From Streptomyces sp. V4I2 (GTDB lineage: Bacteria; Actinomycetota; Actinomycetes; Streptomycetales; Streptomycetaceae): a stretch of DNA of 64,000 nt. Both the position numbers and the translations under genes were made by a program. Below, piece by piece: positions 31,534-38,728 of this stretch (positions are counted from its first letter, which is position 1; every line of letters begins with the position of its first letter). The notes below the pieces were generated by a model, which saw only the letters and a program-made list of their open reading frames with translations, did no database searches and was not told where the DNA came from. The DNA lies in the NCBI RefSeq assembly GCF_030817655.1, contig NZ_JAUSZM010000003.1, forward strand, positions 6,076,001-6,140,000. Direction: 5' to 3'.

Positions 31534-32255
31534 CCGAGCTTCACCGTGACCTCGGCGAGTGCCGCCGCGATGTTCCCCTCCACCGCCGGCTTGGTGATGC
31601 CGAGGCCGGACAGGACGCCCTCGCCGTTCTCGAACTCCAGCAGGGCGAGCAGGATGTGCTCGGTGCCGATGTAGTTGTGGCCGAGGCGGAGGGCCTCGCG
31701 GAAGGTGAGCTCCAGGACCTTCTTGGCGTCGGAGCCGTAGGGGACGAGCTCCGGGACCTCCTCGGCGGCGGGCGGCAGCGCGGCGGTGGCGGCCTGGCGC
31801 ACGGAGTCCAGGAGGACGCCCTGCGCGGTGATCGCCTTGGCGGCCAGGCCGTCCGGTTCGGCCAGCAGGCCGAGGACCAGGTGCTCGGGGCGGCCCTCGG
31901 GGTTGCGGGCCGCGATCGCCTCGTTGTGGGCGGCCATCACCGTGTTGCGGGCGCGGGGCGTGTAGCGGCTGAAGCCGGAGTTCGGATCGAGGCCCGCCGA
32001 CTCCTTCGGCACGAACCGCTTCTGCGCGGCCTGCCGGGTGACGCCCATGCTCTGGCCGATGTCCGTCCAGGAGGCGCCCGAGCGCCGCGCCTGGTCCACG
32101 AAGTGACCGATCAGATGGTCGGCCACCTCGCCGAGGTGCTCACCGGCGAGCACCGCGTCCTGGAGCTGATCGAGGGGCTCGGCGTGGACCTTCTTGATGG
32201 CCGTGATCAGGTCGTCGAGACGTACGGATGACGTGATGTTGGGGTTCGTCGTCAT
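31521..32255 (-). CDS. Clp N-terminal-domain protein with HTH
   Basis: The 244-residue protein has an N-terminal helical segment with SWTDIGQSMGVTRQAAQKRF, a helix-turn-helix-like motif, followed by two Clp-N repeats (VMAAHNEAIAARNPEGRPEH and LTFREALRLGHNYIGTEHIL). Clp-N domains recognise substrates or adaptors of ClpC/ClpA; free-standing versions lack the ATPase. Together with an HTH it may be a regulator that senses protein stress. The mRNA appears to start at the ATG itself (leaderless) and the promoter carries two identical palindromes, so autoregulation is plausible. Confidence 0.8.
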   Translation of the reverse strand: MTTNPNITSSVRLDDLITAIKKVHAEPLDQLQDAVLAGEHLGEVADHLIGHFVDQARRSGASWTDIGQSMGVTRQAAQKRFVPKESAGLDPNSGFSRYTPRARNTVMAAHNEAIAARNPEGRPEHLVLGLLAEPDGLAAKAITAQGVLLDSVRQAATAALPPAAEEVPELVPYGSDAKKVLELTFREALRLGHNYIGTEHILLALLEFENGEGVLSGLGITKPAVEGNIAAALAEVTVKLGEQD

Positions 32256-32306
32256 GTGTCAACCTTAGGTTGACAGTAGGCGGGTGTCAACCTCGGGTTG
32301 ACACCC
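32256..32306 (-). promoter_or_regulatory. Leaderless promoter with twin palindromic operators
   Basis: On the minus strand TTGACA (32290-32285), a 17-bp spacer and TAAGGT (32267-32262) form a near-consensus promoter. Only six bases separate the -10 from the ATG at 32255, so the transcript should start at the initiation codon. TGTCAACCTTAGGTTGACA (32257-32275) and a 25-bp palindrome with arms GGGTGTCAACC / GGTTGACACCC (32282-32306) cover the -10 and -35 respectively; centres are 28 bp apart. Confidence 0.75.
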
Positions 32307-32348
32307 AGCGGGTCCGTGACGCGAGTTCCGGAGTGAGACGATCGTCCG

Positions 32349-33470
32349 GTGAGCAGCACCGTCGAACGCGCCTTCCAGGTCGCCCTCTACGCCGACACCG
32401 ACTCCGCCCTCGACACCGGCGCCTCCCTCCTCGCGGCCGACCCCACGGCGGACGCCGAACTCGACCGGCGGGGCCAGGAGTTCGTGGCGACGGCCTGGCG
32501 GCGCGGCTGGCAGCCCGCCGACGTCGTACGGATCGTGCGGCGCGAGCTGGAGGACGTACACGCGCGCGTGCTGTCCGCGCTGATCCGCTCCCAGGCGGCG
32601 TACGACCGTCCGCGCGGCCCCCGCTGGACCGCCCAGCTCGACGAACTGGCCGCCGAGGCCGCCGAGGCCGCCGAGGCCCCGCCCCGCACGGACCGCTTCT
32701 CGTACGCGACCGTCGTTCTGGAGCTGTACCGCCTCCTCCTGAGCCTGCCCGCGATCGAGCCCCTGGAGCAGCCCGCCGCCGCCCGGCACCACTCCAAGTC
32801 CGAGTCCCGCATGCTCGCCCGTATCCGCGCCCTCCTCGCCAAGGCGGAGGCGACCGGCTTCCCCGAGGAGGCCGAGGCGCTCAGTGCCAAGGCGCAGGAG
32901 CTGATGGCCCGGCACAGTGTCGACGAGGCGCTGCTCGCGGCCGGGGCGCCCGCGGCCGACGCCCCCGGCGCCTGCCGGATCGGGGTCGAGCCGCCGTACG
33001 AGCAGGCCAAGGCGGTGCTGCTGGACGCGGTCGCCACGGCGAACCACTGCCGGGCCGTGTGGAACGAACCCTTCGGCTTCACCACCGTCGTCGGTTTCGA
33101 ACCGGACCTGGAGGTGGTCGAGCTGCTCTACACCTCGCTGCTCGTCCAGGCCCAGTCCGCGATGGCGAAGGCGGAGGCGGCGCAGCGCGCGGGCGGCCGT
33201 AAGCGGACCAAGACCTTCCGGCAGTCCTTCCTCGCGGCCTATGCCCACCGCGTCGGCACGCGTCTGGCCGCGGCGGCGGACACCCAGGTCACCGACGATC
33301 TGCTGCCGGTCCTCGCCACCCGCGAGGTCGCTGTCGCCGACCACCTCGACCGCATGTTCCCGGAGACCACCACCACCCGCCTGCGCGGCGTCAGCGACGA
33401 GGCGGGCTGGACGGAGGGGTCCCAGGCGGCCGACCGGGCCCAGGTCCGGGCGCGCCGGCCGCTCGGCTGA
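32349..33470 (+). CDS. DUF2786-domain protein
   Basis: The 373-residue protein carries the DUF2786 signature SRMLARIRALLAKAEATGFPEE followed by EAEALSAKAQELMARHSVDE. Function is unknown. The N-terminal half is Ala/Glu-rich and the C-terminal half is a mixed alpha/beta domain. The GTG start at 32349 has GTGAGACGATCGTCC upstream without a clear Shine-Dalgarno. It diverges from the Clp-N gene, and the second palindrome of that promoter is 43 bp upstream. Confidence 0.8.
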   Translation: MSSTVERAFQVALYADTDSALDTGASLLAADPTADAELDRRGQEFVATAWRRGWQPADVVRIVRRELEDVHARVLSALIRSQAAYDRPRGPRWTAQLDELAAEAAEAAEAPPRTDRFSYATVVLELYRLLLSLPAIEPLEQPAAARHHSKSESRMLARIRALLAKAEATGFPEEAEALSAKAQELMARHSVDEALLAAGAPAADAPGACRIGVEPPYEQAKAVLLDAVATANHCRAVWNEPFGFTTVVGFEPDLEVVELLYTSLLVQAQSAMAKAEAAQRAGGRKRTKTFRQSFLAAYAHRVGTRLAAAADTQVTDDLLPVLATREVAVADHLDRMFPETTTTRLRGVSDEAGWTEGSQAADRAQVRARRPLG

Positions 33471-33525
33471 GGAGGCCGCTGAGGCTGAGGAGGCCGCTGA
33501 GGAGGCCGCGCACCTGTCGGCCGGG

Positions 33526-34077
33526 TCAGTCGCCGACCTGCTGGAACCCGCTCACCGTGGCGTCGGGCTCGCTCCCGTCGCCCTTCAGCGCGACCTCGCC
33601 GTACGACCACGGGAAGCCGTGCGTGGCCGTGGCCCCGGGCAGGCTGAACTTCCCGGTCTTCACGGCGAGGCTCTGCGCGCCGCCCGCCTCGCCCCGGACG
33701 TAGGTGATGGTGAAGGACACGGCCTGGTTCGCGGCGAGGGTCAGCTTCTGGGCCGTGGCGGCCGGGTCCGCGGGGACGTCCGTCGAGGTGTCGCCCGCCT
33801 GGAGGCCGACGGTGGGGAGGCCGTCGAGGGTGCACTCGGTGGCGCTGTTGGTGATCGTGACGAGGACGCTGCCCGTGTCCCCGGCGGCCGGGGCCTCGGC
33901 GGCGGGCCCGACCTCGACGGTGACCTCGTCGAGCTTGCAGGCGGTGCTCGCGGCGCTCGCCTTGCCGGTCTCCGCGGCGCCGCCGCCGCCGTCGTCATTG
34001 CTGCCGCTGTCGTCGCAGGCGGTGAGGAGGAGGGCTGCGGCGAGGGTGGCTGCGGCCAGGGAAGGGGCGGTGCGCAT
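33526..34077 (-). CDS. DUF4232-type lipoprotein
   Basis: The 183-residue product begins MRTAPSLAAATLAAALLLTA followed by Cys, a typical lipoprotein signal peptide, then an Asp/Gly/Ser linker and a beta-rich DUF4232-like domain (VLVTITNSATECTLDGLPTV and FPWSYGEVALKGDG). It is expected on the outer face of the membrane; function unknown. ATG 34077 is chosen because AGAGGA sits six bases upstream; an ATG 42 bases earlier lacks one. Confidence 0.8.
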   Translation of the reverse strand: MRTAPSLAAATLAAALLLTACDDSGSNDDGGGGAAETGKASAASTACKLDEVTVEVGPAAEAPAAGDTGSVLVTITNSATECTLDGLPTVGLQAGDTSTDVPADPAATAQKLTLAANQAVSFTITYVRGEAGGAQSLAVKTGKFSLPGATATHGFPWSYGEVALKGDGSEPDATVSGFQQVGD

Positions 34078-34199
34078 GAGGGTCCTCTGGGGGAGCGTGA
34101 TGCCGATGGTCGAGTGCATGGATCATCACGCATCAGGCGGTGGTGCGGTTGCCCGCCCCGCCCAGGAGACCCGGTCGCCCGGGACGGAAACACGGAAAC

Positions 34200-34751
34200 T
34201 CAGGACCCCAGGCTCGCCGTCGGCAGCTCGCTCGGCAGCTGCCCGCCCTCCGACCTGGTGTAGGTCTCCGTGCCGAGACCGCCCTCCCAGGTCACCTCGA
34301 GCGTCGACCCGCCGACGGAGTCGACCGTGCCCTCGGCCCGTTTCTTGCTGCCGTCCGAGCACTTGAGGCGGATCGTTTCCGCGCCCGACTCCTCGCCGGC
34401 GGTGCCGCTGCACACCGCCCCGTCGGTGGCGAAGAGCCCGGCCTTGGCACCGGTGATCACCAGCGCCACGGCCTTGCCGTCGGTGGTCGCGAGCCAGCTG
34501 CCCTCCAGCTCGTCGGACGCGGCCGTGCCCCCCTCGCTGCCGCCGGTCGCACCGCCGGTGTCCGCGCTCCCGGACGCGCTCCCGGACGCACTCGCGCTCG
34601 CGGACGGGCTGGGGCCGCCGGAGGCCTCGTCGTCGGAGCCGCCGTCACCGCTGCACGCGGTCAGGGTGAGCGCACCGGCCAGGGCCGCGGCCGCGGCGGC
34701 GGTCCGCACCCGCCGCCGCGCCGCCGTACGCGAGAAGGTCGCCGAAGTCAC
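34200..34751 (-). CDS. Hypothetical lipoprotein
   Basis: The 183-residue product has a basic N-terminus, hydrophobic stretch AAAAAALAGALTLTAC with a lipobox and then a long Ser/Ala/Gly linker (PSPSASASASGSASGSADTG) before a small beta-rich domain containing two Cys. I do not recognise the domain. The GTG start at 34751 has GGGAG five bases upstream. It neighbours the DUF4232 lipoprotein on the same strand, 122 bp away. Confidence 0.75.
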   Translation of the reverse strand: MTSATFSRTAARRRVRTAAAAAALAGALTLTACSGDGGSDDEASGGPSPSASASASGSASGSADTGGATGGSEGGTAASDELEGSWLATTDGKAVALVITGAKAGLFATDGAVCSGTAGEESGAETIRLKCSDGSKKRAEGTVDSVGGSTLEVTWEGGLGTETYTRSEGGQLPSELPTASLGS

Positions 34752-34836
34752 TGGAAGCTCCCAAGCTGTAGCCGGTCGCCCCGTCGGCCGAGTCGGCCGG
34801 AAAGGACCGCAGCAAGCTACCAGGGCGTAACCGGGC

Positions 34837-35142
34837 CTACCAGGACGACTTGCGAACGCCCGGCAGGTACCCCGCGTGCGCCTGCTCACGCAGCCCCACC
34901 CGGGACAGCCCGAAGGCACGGAAGTAGCCGCGGGGCCGTCCGTCCACCTGGTCGCGGTTGCGGACCCGGGTGGCGCTGGCGTCCCGCGGCTGCCGGCGCA
35001 ACTCCTCCTGGGCGGCGAGCCGTTCGGCCTCCGTCGAGGACGGCCGCCGGATGATCTCCTTCAGCTCGGCCCGGCGGGCCGCGTACCGCGCGACGATCAC
35101 CTGCCGCTGCTCGTTCTTCGCGATCTTGCTCTTCTTCGCCAT
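34837..35142 (-). CDS. rpsN: 30S ribosomal protein S14, zinc-independent paralogue
   Basis: The 101-residue protein matches bacterial S14 (MAKKSKIAKNEQRQVIVARY, RDASATRVRNRDQVDGRPRG, KSSW end). It lacks the CxxC pairs of the zinc-binding S14 form, so it is the C-minus version that replaces the zinc form when zinc is scarce. The start overlaps the rpmB stop (ATGA), so the two are translated together. Confidence 0.95.
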   Translation of the reverse strand: MAKKSKIAKNEQRQVIVARYAARRAELKEIIRRPSSTEAERLAAQEELRRQPRDASATRVRNRDQVDGRPRGYFRAFGLSRVGLREQAHAGYLPGVRKSSW

Positions 35143-35378
35143 CAGACCTTCACCCCTCGCGCCCGGATCCGGGCCACGGCCGCCTCGACGCCGATCGTGT
35201 CGACGGTCTTGATCCCCTTGGTGCTCAGTCGCAGTCGTACGTGCCGGCCCTCGCTCGGCAGCCAGTAGCGCTTGGGCTGGATGTTGGGGTCGAAGCGGCG
35301 CGAGGTGCGCCGGTGGGAGTGGGAGATGCGGTTGCCGAAGCCGGGCTGGGCGCCGGTCAGCATGCAGTGGGCGGACAC
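35142..35378 (-). CDS. rpmB: 50S ribosomal protein L28, zinc-independent paralogue
   Basis: The 78-residue protein is L28 (MSAHCMLTGAQPGFGNRISH, SHRRTSRRFDPNIQPKRYWL). It has a single Cys and so lacks a four-cysteine zinc ribbon. The GTG start has GAGAGGTG upstream. It is divergent from rpmG, with the likely Zur box between them. Confidence 0.95.
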   Translation of the reverse strand: MSAHCMLTGAQPGFGNRISHSHRRTSRRFDPNIQPKRYWLPSEGRHVRLRLSTKGIKTVDTIGVEAAVARIRARGVKV

Positions 35379-35408
35379 GGGTGATGCACCTCTCTCGAAG
35401 CAGTTGTA

Positions 35409-35426
35409 GAAATGGAATTCATTTTC
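35409..35426. promoter_or_regulatory. Zur box between rpmB-rpsN and rpmG operons
   Basis: GAAATGGAATTCATTTTC is an 18-bp imperfect palindrome (7 of 9 pairs match) in a markedly AT-rich spot, close to the TGAAAATGATTTTCA-like Zur sites known from Streptomyces. It lies 31 bp upstream of rpmB and 15 bp upstream of rpmG, so one repressor could control both directions. Confidence 0.65.
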
Positions 35427-35440
35427 AGTAAGATACCAGC

Positions 35441-35605
35441 ATGGCTCGCAACGAACTCCGCCCGGTCATCAAGCTCCGGTCCACCGCCGGGACCGGCTTC
35501 ACCTACGTCACCCGCAAGAACCGCCGCAACGACCCGGACCGCATGACGCTGCGCAAGTACGACCCGGTCGCCGGCCGCCACGTCGACTTCCGAGAGGAGC
35601 GCTGA
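35441..35605 (+). CDS. rpmG: 50S ribosomal protein L33, zinc-independent paralogue
   Basis: The 54-residue product (MARNELRPVIKLRSTAGTGF, TYVTRKNRRNDPDRMTLRKY) is L33 without any cysteine, hence the zinc-free form. It starts 15 bp after the likely Zur box, and its stop is seven bases before the L31 start. It is first in the operon L33-L31B-CobW-S18. Confidence 0.95.
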   Translation: MARNELRPVIKLRSTAGTGFTYVTRKNRRNDPDRMTLRKYDPVAGRHVDFREER

Positions 35606-35612
35606 CACCGCC

Positions 35613-35861
35613 ATGCGCAAGGGAATCCACCCGGAGTACCGCCCCGTCGTCTTCCGCGACCGCGCCGCGGACTACGCCTTCCTCACCCGCTCGACGATGA
35701 CCAGCGAGAAGACGGTCGAGTGGGAGGACGGCAACACCTACCCGGTCGTCGACGTCGAGATCTCCGACGTCAGCCACCCCTTCTACACGGGCACCGCCCG
35801 CGTCCTGGACACCGCCGGGCGCGTCGAGCGCTTCGAACGCCGGTACGGAAAGCAGGGCTAG
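35613..35861 (+). CDS. rpmE2: 50S ribosomal protein L31 type B
   Basis: The 82-residue protein begins MRKGIHPEYRPVVFRDRAAD and has the TYPVVDVEISDVSHPFYTG core. It lacks the CxxC motifs of type A L31, so it binds no zinc. In other bacteria type B displaces type A under zinc limitation, freeing the metal. Confidence 0.95.
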   Translation: MRKGIHPEYRPVVFRDRAADYAFLTRSTMTSEKTVEWEDGNTYPVVDVEISDVSHPFYTGTARVLDTAGRVERFERRYGKQG

Positions 35862-35865
35862 AACG

Positions 35866-37026
35866 GTGGCTGTGCCTTCCGCACTCTCCGTCGTGATCGT
35901 CGGCGGGCTGCACGCCGACGCCCGCAGGGCGGCCGTCGCACGGCTGCTCGCCGACGTGCCCGGCAGCGTCGTACTCCACCACGACCTGGCGACCGCCACG
36001 GCCGGCACCGTCGTACGGACCATCCGTGACGCCACCGGCATCATCGACGCCGGCGAGGCACCCCTGGTCAACGACTGCGCCTGCTGCGCGCTCCGCGAGG
36101 ACCTGGTGCCCGAACTGCGTCGGCTCGCCGACGTCGGCGCGACCCACCTCGCGGTCGTCGAGCTGTGGGACTCCGTCGAGCCCAAGGCCATGGCCGAGGT
36201 GGTCGCGGCCGGTGGGCTCACCGTCACCGGCGTGATCACCGCCGTCGACCCGGCGCTCGTCCTGCCGTACCTGGCCAACGGCGACGACCTGGCCGAGGGC
36301 GGCCTCGCCGCCGCGGCCACCGACCAGCGGACGGTCGCCGACACCTTCGCACGGCAGCTGGAGTACGCCCCCGTCCTCGCCCTGGCCGACTCCCCGGAGG
36401 CCGACGACGAGGACCGGGAGCTGCTGGCCCAGCTGCATCCGACGGCCCGCCAGGTCCCGATCGGCCACGGCGACCTGGCGGGCGCCGGGCAGGAACTCGC
36501 CCGCGCCGCCCTCGCCGGCTTCGACGTGGAAGCCGCAGCGGCCGCCCAGCACCCCGCGTGCGCCCTGCTGCCCGCCGAGGCGGACGCGCACGGCGTGTCC
36601 ACCCTCGTCTGGCGCCGGCACCGCCCCTTCCACCCGGAGCGGCTGTACGAGGCCCTGGAGGACATCACCTGTGCCGCCGCCCGCAGCCGGGGCCGGTTCT
36701 GGCTCGCCGACAAGCCGGACGCGCTGCTGCACTGGGACGCGGCCGGCGGGGCGCTGTGCGTGGAGAGCGCGGGCCCGTGGCTCGTGTCCCTTCCGGACGC
36801 GGCCTGGGAGATGGTCCCGCCGGTGCGCCGCGCCGCCGCCGCGCTGGACTGGCACCCCGAGCACGGCGACTGCTGCCAGCACCTCGTCTTCACGTCCCCC
36901 GGCCTCGACCGCGACGGACTGGAGTCGCTGCTGGAGTCCTGCCTGCTGACCGACACCGAGTACGCCGCCGGGCGCGACGCCTGGAAGCGGCTGCCGCCCG
37001 CCTTCGACACCCTCCTGGAGGTCTGA
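35866..37026 (+). CDS. CobW/COG0523-like metal-homeostasis protein with altered P-loop
   Basis: The 386-residue protein aligns with CobW/COG0523 GTPases: it keeps the metal-binding C71-A-C73-C74 motif in VNDCACCALREDLVPEL, a WD-type segment VVELWDSVEPKAM, and the C-terminal CobW domain (TLVWRRHRPFHPERLYEALE, HPEHGDCCQHLVFTSP). The expected Walker A GxxxxGKT is replaced by GGLHADARRAAVARLL, so nucleotide binding by the standard loop is doubtful. In the Zur cassette it is expected to deliver zinc or respond to its lack. The GTG start is four bases after the L31 stop. Confidence 0.8.
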   Translation: MAVPSALSVVIVGGLHADARRAAVARLLADVPGSVVLHHDLATATAGTVVRTIRDATGIIDAGEAPLVNDCACCALREDLVPELRRLADVGATHLAVVELWDSVEPKAMAEVVAAGGLTVTGVITAVDPALVLPYLANGDDLAEGGLAAAATDQRTVADTFARQLEYAPVLALADSPEADDEDRELLAQLHPTARQVPIGHGDLAGAGQELARAALAGFDVEAAAAAQHPACALLPAEADAHGVSTLVWRRHRPFHPERLYEALEDITCAAARSRGRFWLADKPDALLHWDAAGGALCVESAGPWLVSLPDAAWEMVPPVRRAAAALDWHPEHGDCCQHLVFTSPGLDRDGLESLLESCLLTDTEYAAGRDAWKRLPPAFDTLLEV

Positions 37027-37033
37027 CCCCGCC

Positions 37034-37270
37034 ATGCCGCCCCGCAAGACCGACCGCAAGCCCGTCAAGAACCGGCCCAATCCGCTGGATCAGGCCAAAA
37101 TCACGTACATCGACTACAAGGACACCGATCTGCTGCGGAAGTTCATCTCGGACCGCGGCAAGATCCGCAGCCGCCGGGTCACCCGCGTCACCGCTCAGCA
37201 GCAACGACTGCTGGCCCGCGCGATCAAGAACGCGCGGGAGATGGCACTGTTGCCGTACTCCAGCCGCTGA
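37034..37270 (+). CDS. rpsR: 30S ribosomal protein S18, zinc-independent paralogue
   Basis: The 78-residue protein shows S18 segments NPLDQAKITYIDYKDTDLLR, KFISDRGKIRSRRVTRVTAQ and QQRLLARAIKNAREMALLPY. It has no cysteine. It follows the CobW-like gene by seven bases and completes the cassette. Confidence 0.95.
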   Translation: MPPRKTDRKPVKNRPNPLDQAKITYIDYKDTDLLRKFISDRGKIRSRRVTRVTAQQQRLLARAIKNAREMALLPYSSR

Positions 37271-37445
37271 CGGCGGCTCCCCGGTATCGCACCGTGGCCA
37301 CCGGCCGGGCGACGGTCCATTCCCGGCCATCGCCCGGCCGATGGAACACGAACGCCGTGCAATGCGTCTCTTTCCAAGGCAAGCCTTGGTGCGCGGCGGC
37401 ATCGGTAAAACGTCCGGCAAAGCTGTAACCGCAGGAACACCCCCC

Positions 37446-37468
37446 GTGCACGTGCATCTGCAGATGCA
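37446..37468 (+). promoter_or_regulatory. Shared operator motif upstream of the DUF397 gene
   Basis: GTGCACGTGCATCTGC (37446-37461) recurs exactly upstream of the neighbouring ATPase gene (38507-38522, minus strand), in the same orientation relative to each gene. Here it runs into a perfect 16-bp palindrome TGCATCTGCAGATGCA (37453-37468). The XRE regulator at 38729 is the candidate binder. Confidence 0.6.
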
Positions 37469-37565
37469 TCCGCCCATGCGTCTGCACATGAACAGGGCTA
37501 TGATCCGGTTCAGTTGACCATGCATCAATGGCCTCATCAGCCAGTGCACCACCGGGGAGCGACCT

Positions 37566-37832
37566 GTGGACCACGACGTGTACGACGTTGACGCGTCCGG
37601 CGTGTACAACGGCATGCCGGCCCCCAGGCTGGACGGGGTGGCCTGGCAGAAGAGCAGGCACAGCAACTCCCAGGGCTCCTGCGTGGAGTTCGCCCGGCTC
37701 CCCGGCGGCGAGGTGGCCGTACGCAACTCGCGCTTCCCCGACGGACCGGCGCTCGTCTACACCCGCGCCGAGATCGAGGCGATGCTGCTCGGCATCAAGG
37801 ACGGCGAGTTCGACCACCTGATAGTGAGCTGA
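37566..37832 (+). CDS. DUF397 protein
   Basis: The 88-residue product has the DUF397 core WQKSRHSNSQGSCVEFARLP, VAVRNSRFPDGPALVYTRAE. Such small proteins usually pair with an XRE/DUF5753 regulator, and are proposed to modulate it (WhiJ/BldB-like systems). The GTG start follows GGGGAGCGACCT. The regulator and an anti-sigma-type ATPase lie just downstream. Confidence 0.9.
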   Translation: MDHDVYDVDASGVYNGMPAPRLDGVAWQKSRHSNSQGSCVEFARLPGGEVAVRNSRFPDGPALVYTRAEIEAMLLGIKDGEFDHLIVS

Positions 37833-37883
37833 GCCGGGCCGCTCCGGACCGTAATGTCGCTGTTGCTCCGCGTAACGCGCGTA

Positions 37884-37913
37884 GAACCCCGGCGTCGGAA
37901 AACGCCGGGGTTC
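37884..37913. terminator. Bidirectional terminator between DUF397 and ATPase genes
   Basis: GAACCCCGGCGT (37884-37895) and ACGCCGGGGTTC (37902-37913) form a perfect 12-bp stem with a six-base loop. It sits one base past the end of the minus-strand ATPase gene and 51 bp after the DUF397 stop, and can end transcripts from both strands. Confidence 0.8.
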
Positions 37914-37914
37914 C

Positions 37915-38421
37915 TCATTCGCCGGACTGCGGCTGGGGCAGCCGGAACAGCGCCCAGACGACCTTCCCGCCCAGCGTGCCCGCCAGCGGATGCCAGCCCC
38001 AGCTGTCGCTGAAGGAGTCGACGAGGAACAGTCCGCGGCCGGACTCCGCCGAGAAGTCGTCTGCCTCGCGGGCGATGGGACTGTCCGCGCTGGGGTCGCG
38101 CACCGCGCACACCAACCGCTCGGTCCACCGCATCAGATGCAGCCGCACGGGCGGGCTCTGCTCCGGTACGCGCGGGGTGTTGGCCGGCAGTGCGTGCCGC
38201 AGCGCGTTGGTCACCAGCTCCGAGACCACCAGACAGACGTCGTCGAAACGGTCGCCCAGATCCCACCCGTCCAGTGTTCTGCCGGTGAACTGCCGTGCCT
38301 CGCGCACGGCTTCGTAGCGAGCGGGCAGGGCACATGAAGCGGCGTTGGACACGGCCGCGGGGTCCAGCGGCGGAAGGCCCTGCCGTAACGGCTCGAGCAT
38401 GGTCGATCCATTCGTCCCCAT
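37915..38421 (-). CDS. RsbW-like ATP-binding protein
   Basis: The 168-residue protein is a single HATPase (GHKL) domain with the N box VVSELVTNALRHALP, and the G-box ESGRGLFLVDSFSDSWGW. It resembles the anti-sigma-factor kinases of Streptomyces that act with XRE and DUF397 genes. ATG 38421 is preferred because GGGAG precedes it and the upstream frame is not conserved; the long open frame ahead overlaps the operator-like motif. Confidence 0.85.
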   Translation of the reverse strand: MGTNGSTMLEPLRQGLPPLDPAAVSNAASCALPARYEAVREARQFTGRTLDGWDLGDRFDDVCLVVSELVTNALRHALPANTPRVPEQSPPVRLHLMRWTERLVCAVRDPSADSPIAREADDFSAESGRGLFLVDSFSDSWGWHPLAGTLGGKVVWALFRLPQPQSGE

Positions 38422-38728
38422 GCGAGGCACTCCCGGGAGGTCGCGGTCGTTGCGATGCAGCGGTTGCGCGGGACCATGGTTTCGGATGCGTACAGCAGAT
38501 GCAAGGGCAGATGCACGTGCACGTGACCGAATTGGACCCTCCCGTACCGCTTGTTGGCCAATTTTTCCGCCACCTTCTCCCCGACTTCTTGCCCACTCCT
38601 CCCCAGAACCTGTCTGCCCACTGTGCGGATGGATCAATTATTTCCATCTCTGTAATCGGACGAGTACTGCTCGGAGTGTTTTAGTGGCAGACTTCGGCGT
38701 CTGAAGACGGTTGGGGAGGCTGACGAAC
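38422..38728. promoter_or_regulatory. 307-bp divergent region between ATPase and XRE genes
   Basis: The stretch contains the two TGCATCTGC copies near the ATPase side and an AT-rich segment around 38633-38655 (ATTATTTCCATCTCTGTAAT) that may hold the XRE promoter. No conserved reading frame is present. Confidence 0.4.
38507..38522 (-). promoter_or_regulatory. Shared operator motif upstream of the ATPase gene
   Basis: On the minus strand this reads GTGCACGTGCATCTGC, identical to the copy before the DUF397 gene. Another TGCATCTGC copy follows at 38492-38500, so the motif is partly tandem here. It lies about 90 bp upstream of the ATG. Confidence 0.6.

Noticed and set aside
37441..37500. CRISPR-like array from repeated TGCATCTGC
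   Set aside because: There are only a few short copies, with no regular spacers and no cas genes.
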